Source of the DNA: Panagrolaimus kolymaensis
Taxonomy: Eukaryota > Nematoda > Chromadorea > Rhabditida > Panagrolaimidae
NCBI GenBank assembly: GCA_028622995.1
Contig: JAJQJQ010000002.1
Span: 9,238,001 to 9,302,000 of the forward strand
Direction: 5' to 3'
DNA length: 64,000 nucleotides
The notes below the pieces were generated by a model that saw nothing but the letters and a program-made list of their open reading frames with translations, was not told where the DNA came from and did no database searches. Of this stretch, positions 57,612 to 64,000 are shown in pieces; positions within the stretch are counted from its first letter, which is position 1; each line of letters starts with the position of its first letter. A program made the translations under genes and the position numbers.

Positions 57612-58219
57612 ACTTTTTTTTTTATATTTAATATTTTCTTTCTGATTACTCCGAGGTTTTGATCAAATAATAAAGTTTTCAAAACTAATATCAAAAGTAT
57701 CTTGCAATATTTGTAATTTTTGAAAAAATTTACAAAGTTATTTAAAAACAAATCGTTTGAATCAAAAGTTTTTAATTCTCGTTTGCTTTAGCTTCTTTGA
57801 AAAAAAGGTTGATAAGCAAAGAAATGGAAGAAACAATGACTAATAAATAGAGCAAACAAAATTGAAAAAAGCGTAGCTAATAAGGAGTCCTAAATTTTAT
57901 GATATCAAGAAAACCCAAAATGATCATTAATGCATTTGCTTATAAACAAACTTTTAATTGCTTTAATTATTTATGACTATTGCTAAAAAAAATGCAAAAG
58001 AGCAAAGGACGTAAACATCCTTATTGCAATTTTTGAAAAGATACATACTTACCAAATATAAACATCACGATTTTTATAGAGATTAATTTTAATTCGATTT
58101 TTCTTCGTTTTTGGTTGTTATCAGTTTCATCCAATCATTATTTTTTTGTTGTTGTCCATTCACATTTTTTTTTGAATCATAAGAAATTACTTTGTTAAAA
58201 CGCAGTTAGTTTTAAAAAA
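57612..58219. other. Intergenic, nothing recognised
   Basis: AT-rich spacer between same-strand genes. No gene was recognised. Confidence 0.45.
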
Positions 58220-59306
58220 ATGTCTTCATCTTCAATTGCTTCTAAAAATTCTGAAGCTTCTGAAAACCCTCAAATAGTAGTTAGAGTAACAACAAAATTA
58301 ATTATTATTAGAAGATTATGTATTCTTTCAATATTAATTACTATGCCAGTTACCGCGCCTTTAACGTTTACAGCTTTATTTTTAAAAACTTGGATTCGAT
58401 TTCATGGATATCCTGGAATAACGACTAGAATGAGTTTAATGAACGTATGTTCGCAATTAGGTCCAAATTATGATTTTACTTCTTCATGTGGTTCAGGAAG
58501 TGTAAATTTTTTAAAAAAAATTTTAGTTTATAAAAATCCGGTATTTTTTAGCTTAATGATTGGTTTACACTTTCTCGATGGTTTATGCTTTTTTCTGGAA
58601 TTTCCCAAAATATTATTATAATATTTTTCTTTCTTTTATTTATAAAAAATTTTAAAGATAACAAATGTTTTATTTTATTCATTCCAATTTTGTTATTTAT
58701 TGCTGCTTTATTGGAAACTGTTGCTGTATATCTTAGTTGGAACAAAGTTCATAACAGTTTGTGAAATATTAAACCCCAAAAATAAATAAATTTATTTCTC
58801 CTTTTTATAGAGGATGATTATAATGGCCCAAAACACGGCAGTATAGCATGGATTTTAGCATTAAAGGACGACTACACTTTCTGTTTTTTTCAAATTGTTT
58901 CAAACGAACCGCGGTTCTGTCCCCAAGTGGTAAAGTGCTTTGAACATCGAAAAACCGTAATGCTACAGTAATATCTCACTTCCAAATTACTGTAGCATTA
59001 CGGTTTTTCGATGTTCAAAGCACTTTACCACTTGGGGACAGAACCGCGGTTCGTTTGAAACAATTTGAAAAAAACAGAAAGTGTAGTCGTCCTTTAATTT
59101 CAGCTTGCTGGTTTTGGTTTTCATTTATTTTAATGATAATTATTTCTTGTGTAGTTCGGTATAAAATTAGAAAATATGGATACGGACAAAACTTATCATC
59201 AGCCGAACCGACTCCAGATATGCCATCAGCTTCAAATGGCGCGAAAGGGATTAAAGTTGTAACAGATATAGTTCGATTAGCTGGAGCCATTAGATATTTA
59301 TTTTAA
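58220..59306 (+). CDS. Four-transmembrane claudin-like protein, exon interrupted by a MITE
   Basis: Exons 58220-58501, 58552-58756 and 58811-58864, then, after an inserted 229-bp MITE, 59098-59306; 249 residues if the element is removed. The 50-bp first intron corrects what looks like a frame break (CGSGS joins LNDWFTLSRWFMLF). Helices: RRLCILSILITMPVTAPLTF, a loop with Cys (MNVCSQLGPNYDFTSSCGSG), NIIIIFFFLLFI, CFILFIPILLFIAALLETVA, and WILALISACWFWFSFILMII, which spans the MITE site. The tail is Ser/Pro-rich. This four-helix plan with a two-Cys first loop fits the claudin/PMP22 type. Unless the element is spliced out, the protein ends early. Confidence 0.65.
58865..59093. mobile_element. Perfect palindromic MITE inside a coding exon, family B
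   Basis: A 229-bp element with two arms of about 108 bases that are perfect inverted repeats around a 13-base loop. The ends are AGGACGACTACACTTTCTG and its complement, flanked by TTAA at 58861-58864 and 59094-59097. Removing it with one TTAA rejoins the reading frame (GCA TTA ATT TCA), which shows the insertion and its target duplication directly. Read through, the left arm meets an in-frame TAA. Confidence 0.92.
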
Positions 59307-59527
59307 ATAATATCGTAGAGGAGTATAAAAGTTATTATCATTAAAAAAAGTTTGTAAAAATTTTTATAACAAAAATAATAAATGTTTTTATTGAAAAAAA
59401 TTATGCGACCTTTTATTAATTGTATAAATACAAAAAAAATTATTTAACCTTTTTTCCTTTTAATTTATCCATTGACTTTTAAATTTTGATAAACTTGAAT
59501 TAATCAAAATTTTAGCTTGTTTTTAAA

Positions 59528-60211
59528 ATGAAAGAAAATTCTTTAATGCTTCTAAAAATTTTATTATTCTTTTTGCCAATTTTTATTCTTTGGCTTACAC
59601 TTTCTTCATTTCTTTGTTCATGGGTAGAAGTATCTGATCAATTTTATAATAGTGAAATGTATGTGATATATTATAACATATTTTCAAAGTGTTCAATTAC
59701 CATAGCTAGCGAAAATGATAATCCACATATGGATTGCAAAAATTATCCAAATCATTCGCATATTTTACCTGTAAGTTTTTTTTTCTCTTCACATTTCTAC
59801 TTATTATTATTATTTTTATAGCCAAAGTGGCTTGGAAAATGCCTAAATTTAATAATCGCCGCTTCAGCTGCTTTGGTTGCCGCATTGATTCTTGTGATTC
59901 TTTCATTTTATTGCCAAAATAAAAAAAATTTATTTCGTTTATTTTGTACACTAATACCAATATTGACATTAGCCGCTGAAATATTAGCGATAATCGCAGT
60001 AAGCTACAATTCAAATGAAGCAAACATAAGTTATCAAGAAGGAACTTCACTTATATTCAGTCTTACATGGTTTATGTCAATTTTTGGAGTATTTAATATT
60101 GTCATGTTATGTACTTGTTGTGGTTGCTGCGGTGGCAAAGTTGGAGGCGGAAATTCCACTTTAACAAACAATCTTGGAGGGAAACTCATTGATGCTATTA
60201 TTAGGCCTTGA
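59528..60211 (+). CDS. Four-transmembrane claudin-like protein
   Basis: Exons 59528-59770 and 59822-60211, phase 0, 210 residues. Helix 1 is LLKILLFFLPIFILWLTLSS. An extracellular loop has CSWVEVSDQFYNSEMYVIYY and two Cys (FSKCSITI ... MDCKNYP). Helices 2-4 are LIIAASAALVAALILVILSF, FCTLIPILTLAAEILAIIAV and SLTWFMSIFGVFNIVMLCTC. The cytoplasmic end has the Cys cluster CTCCGCCGG, a likely palmitoylation site, then Gly-rich sequence. This matches the PMP22/claudin plan. It starts 221 bp after the preceding claudin-like gene on the same strand, so a tandem or operon arrangement is possible. Confidence 0.75.
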
Positions 60212-61281
60212 AACATGATGGAATTTAGATATAAAAATTATTTACGCTTGCTGGATTTTTTTTGTTTTAAATTTAAAAAATGTACAGAAATTTTTAAATT
60301 TTAATTGCCAAAGTTTTTTTTATTTAAAAATTTATGAAATTATTATTTCGAATTTATACCAAAGTTAGGCTTCTTGAACTTCTAATATATATATATATAT
60401 ATTTAAGAAGAGTTTTCCCGCATCGGCAAACATATGAAATTTTAGCGTAGATGGTTTTAGTTCAAAAAATTTGTCAGTATAAAAAGTTTTTTCTATTTTA
60501 CTGAGAAAATTCTTTTAAGATTTTATTTTTTAGAAGTTTTTTTTTAAAAAGTTTACCTACCATAACTTCTTTTTGTTAGAAAATTTTCTAATAAATTTAC
60601 ACATAGTTGAGGCCAAAGACACGAATATTCCAACAACAAACTAGACACGTTATCTAGTGAAACGGAAAAATTTGCGGCTAATGTACTTGACTACAATTAA
60701 AATAAAATTTTTAAAGCTAAAAGACATTGTTTTTTTTTTGCATCATTTTTTTATAAATAATCTCAAGATTAGTTAATATTTTTTTAATTTAAAATTACTC
60801 CAATGCATTTGAAAACTTATTTTGTGGGGGGCTGGAAATTGTGTTTAGTTTGTTTGCACGATTAAAATTTTCCATTGAAATGAACTAATTAAAAATAAAA
60901 TATGTACTTTCACGCAATTTTAATTTTTGACGTTTTTCATTTAAAAAAAATAATAACAAAAACAAAGGTCTTTAACCTTAAAAATTTGTATGTATTATAG
61001 TATATTTTTTTAAACTTTTGACAATCTTCCCAGTTGACTGAATAATGTATCTAGTTTGTTGCTAGAGTAATAATTACCAAATACCTATATAAAGGTATAA
61101 AAAAAATATCGTATTCATGAAGAAGAAGAAAAAAGATTTACATAGTCCATTCGAATTTTTGCCCTGGTAGAAGTTATCAAAAAAAAAAAGAAAGAAGAAA
61201 ATTGAATTAATAATTGTTTTTTTTTAATTTTTTTATAGACTATAACTAATAAATAAAACCAAAAAATAAATACAATAAATT
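60212..61281. other. Intergenic with a short TA microsatellite
   Basis: It contains an (AT)n run at about 60384-60401. No gene was recognised. Confidence 0.5.
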
Positions 61282-62377
61282 ATGGCTGGTGAAACTTTAA
61301 CCAATATTCTTTCTTTATTTTATATAATACCAACTTATATCCTTTATTTTATGATTATTTATATAATGTTTTGGAATGCTGGAGCTAAAATGAAATTTAA
61401 TTTTTGTTCCTTTTATAAATTATTTGGTTATTCCGCAATAAATTATATAATTCAATCATTTTTTTATTATGCTGTTTTACGATTTCCATATATTTCATTT
61501 ATTTTTTCATTTGTTAAAAATTGCCCTCAATCAAATTGGATTTATCCTGTTTCATATGCATTTATGTATTATTCCGCTACGGCTTTACATTTATATAGTT
61601 TGGCTTTATCATTTAATCGTTTAACCGTATTTATTTTAAAAGAATCTTACACAGATTTTTGGAAAAAATGGTTGAAATATATTTTAACTTTTTGCATTTT
61701 ATTTCCATTTTTATTTATTTGGCATTTTCCTTTTATCAGGTAGGATAAATTTCGTAAAGAAAATCTTTAAAAAATCTCAAATTTTTTTTCTTAGAGTTGA
61801 ATGCAGTTTTCGTGAAAATTATGGGGCTCTAATATATCCTCGAAATCCCTCTGCAATCCCATGGATGCTAAATTCTCAAATACTTTTTATTGAAATTTTA
61901 ATTACTTCTTCGCTATCCCTTGGAATGAATATGTATGTTATATTTCATCTTCTAAAACGAAAATATTATACTAGAAATAAGATTTCAAGAACTACAACAA
62001 CGAATAAAATTTTGTCGAATGATATCAAAATGTTAATTTACAGTATGCTTATATTTTTCACTGAAGTTTGTAGCTGCGTTCAACAGGTCTGTAATTTTTA
62101 TTTTTTTGACACACACCAATTTTTTATTTACTTTGATTTTGTTTAGTTGCTACTCACATTTTGGCCTGAAACCTTTCAATCATTTGTGAATTCCACTCAA
62201 CTTTATCTAGCTGATATCAGTACTTTATTACCTGCATGGTTTATTTTAGCTATGAATAAACAATTGAGAAATGAAATAATGATTTTATTTAATATAAAAA
62301 AGAGTTGTTGCAAAACTGTTAAGGTTACGGTTATTGCGAATACAGCTTCAACTATGACTATGACTGCAATAGTTTGA
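61282..62377 (+). CDS. Serpentine chemoreceptor, srg/srv-like
   Basis: Exons 61282-61739, 61795-62086 and 62147-62377, in phase, 326 residues. Seven hydrophobic segments; ALHLYSLALSFNRLTVFILK after helix 3 carries the N-R-x-T motif seen in Srg/Srv receptors. An extracellular loop has VECSFRENYGALIYPRN. The end, LLPAWFILAMNKQLRNEIMI, is typical of helix 7 and helix 8 in these families. The second intron has a GTCTGT donor, which is unusual, but the acceptor GTTTAG restores frame. The subfamily is tentative. Confidence 0.75.
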
Positions 62378-62734
62378 GATTAAACTCCTTTTTTTTAATT
62401 CCCAAAAAATGAATTCTCTTTTTTTATTATATTTTTTTACTGTATTATTTCGACCTAATATGTTGTGGCGGCAATTATTACATTTAATAGAATAAAAAAA
62501 AATTTGTTAAAATAGCTTTACAAAAAAATTTATTCAAAGTAAAAAAAGCAAAGCGATGGCCTTTCGAGCCTTTTTAATTTATGCTTGCTTTTGCTTCTCT
62601 GGAAACAAAAGTTGATAAAGAAGTATAAAAAAAAGAAAGAAATGACTAATAAAATTCGAACAAAATAAAAAATTTTTAAAACTTATTATTTCGTAAAAAA
62701 CAGTGTTAACAAAATATAAAAAAATAGAAACTTC
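62378..62734. other. Convergent intergenic spacer
   Basis: 3' flanks of two converging genes. AATAAA-like sequences; nothing else. Confidence 0.5.
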
Positions 62735-63648
62735 TCAATGATATAATTTTTTAAATTTTGAATAATCGTGTAAAGTTGATTTTAAATCTGCGACTGTACC
62801 AACCAAAATGCAAATCATTACAAAAATTCCAAGCAATAAAATTAAAAACAAAGTTTTATAAAAATATTTTTGATAATTACGAATTTTATCGATCATGGAT
62901 TCACTATTTTCATTTTCTTCGATTTGAAGTTCTGGTTCCACGTCACCAATGGTGGGTTTACTACAGAAAAATGTAATCAAAGCTACACCAAATCCAATAA
63001 AAAAGGAACAATGAATAAAGGCTGATATACAACCCGGTATCCATGCAACGCCTAAACTCATTTGTTTATATGGTAAAGGTTGCCCTAAAAAATAATAAAT
63101 TATGAAACACGGTATGAAAAAAATAATTTAAACAAACATTGATTTACATTATTCGAAGTTAGAATAACAGCAGTCATTTGTAATATCGAATTTACCCCAA
63201 ATAAATATGATAAATATCTATAAATAGTTTTTTCCTTTTTTATTTTATCGAAAATCCAAAAAATATAAAAAATTATAATAAGAATTTCAATTAAAATTGA
63301 AGTGATCATGAATGATTCGGAAACTATAAACCAAGTTGGCTAAAAAAATAATAATATTAAAAAAGTATCGTCAAAAAGCTCAAAAAAAACCATAATAATA
63401 GTGGATGTTATATTTTTATCATTGCCACAAGACATACTAATTCTTTCAGAATTTTTCATTGTTGTTTCTCTGCAACCTAATAATAATCCAAAACTTAAAG
63501 AAGAGTTGTCTCCATAATTAATTTCGGTAATCCATGAATAAAGAAATAAAGAAATAATTGTCAAAATTGTTACAGGCAAAATCAAAAAGCAAAATATAAA
63601 TAATTTTATAAACAATTCCTTGCTTGGAATTGAATCTACCATTTTCAT
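62735..63648 (-). CDS. Four-transmembrane claudin-like protein
   Basis: Exons: complement of 63391-63648 and 63148-63339, plus a last exon ending at 62735 (from about 63084). Helix 1 is LFIFCFLILPVTILTIISLF. The first loop has W and two Cys (YSWITEINYGDNSS, LLGCRETTMKNS, SCGNDKN). Later helices are MITSILIEILIIIFYIFWIF, FIHCSFFIGFGVALITFF and LFLILLLGIFVMICILVGTV. The last exon (PLPYKQMSLGVAWIPGCISA) does not join exon 2 in phase with the obvious sites, so a small exon or a different site is missed, or the gene is damaged. It is related in plan to the two plus-strand genes at 58.2 and 59.5 kb. Confidence 0.6.
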
Positions 63649-64000
63649 ATTGTTTTTTTTATTTTGAAAGATTCAATCTTTAAAAATTCGATTTTAAGAT
63701 TAATCGAAAAATAAGGTGAAAATACTTGCTTTTTTTAAAAACTAAAAATAGTAACTTCTTCACTAGCTGCAAATTAAATGGATGAAAAAGAGAAATAAAA
63801 ATAAATATAGAAAATGACAAATTTTTTGTAGTTGGTTTTATAAATTTTTTATTCATTTTTTTATTTATCTTTGAAAAGTTTTTTTTATTACATACATCTC
63901 ATAAGCATTAGTCATTATTTATCTTAAGTTGTGGATGTTAAACGCCCGATAATAAAAAATATGAGAAAATATTGGAGCATAAACCATGTTGATTTTTATT
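63649..64000. other. Right-edge intergenic sequence
   Basis: 5' flank of the minus-strand claudin-like gene; no gene was recognised. Confidence 0.45.

Overview
The window reads as nuclear DNA from a free-living or parasitic nematode. It is strongly AT-rich, its genes are cut by many short introns (mostly GTAAGT or GTATGT to TTTTTAG or TTTCAG), and it carries a trans-splicing spliced-leader RNA gene beside a 5S rRNA gene. It also has families that are typically expanded in nematodes: MATH-BTB proteins, seven-transmembrane chemoreceptors, CUB-like secreted proteins and sigma-type GSTs. The TTTTTAG acceptors and a one-base variant of SL1 suggest a species outside Caenorhabditis, perhaps a clade IV nematode; that placement is inference. 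All exon models here were built by eye from reading frame, phase and splice sites.

Layout. 1-2.5 kb: two tandem minus-strand MATH-BTB genes. 3.2 kb: a hAT-like MITE. 4.07-5.36 kb: coq-5 (minus). 5.86-6.95 kb: a BTB protein (plus). 8.2-8.9 kb: a GST (minus). 9.95-10.3 and 16.4-17.5 kb: two paralogous secreted cysteine-rich proteins (plus). 10.8-11.8 kb: a reduced Hsp70-like gene. 12.0-13.5 kb: a truncated chemoreceptor and an inverted partial copy of the GST, which also cuts into an acidic coiled-coil gene at 13.5-15.3 kb. 18-19.4 kb: relics of serine-protease exons. 19.7-27.4 kb: a damaged zone of Hsp70-like pieces, a spectrin-like coiled-coil gene, a 1.2 kb foldback element and a second hAT-like MITE. 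27.5-31.2 kb: a NIDO-AMOP-VWD-Sushi mucin-like surface protein (minus). 31.6-33.8 kb: an sre-like chemoreceptor (minus). 34.6-35.9 kb: an Hsp70 fragment and a CUB fragment. 37.2-41.7 kb: two intact-looking but atypical Hsp70 genes in tandem. 42-46.9 kb: no genes, only repeats. 46.9-50.1 kb: a CUB-like secreted protein. 52.3-52.8 kb: the divergent 5S rRNA and SL RNA genes. 53.7-54.2 kb: an 18-bp minisatellite. 56.5-63.6 kb: two chemoreceptors alternating with three four-transmembrane claudin-like genes, one of which has a palindromic MITE inserted in an exon.

Most notable. The window holds at least seven Hsp70-derived loci. They include a 'mini-Hsp70' type, in which most of the ATPase domain is lost, one gene that appears to fuse a mini-Hsp70 to a second, more normal ATPase domain, one with altered ATP-phosphate motifs and a helical tail, and one that lacks the lid. 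Together they look like a lineage-specific expansion and decay of Hsp70, not a set of housekeeping chaperones. The other strong signals are the 5S/SL pair with a 23-nt leader and four kinds of short inverted-repeat elements with recognisable target-site duplications.
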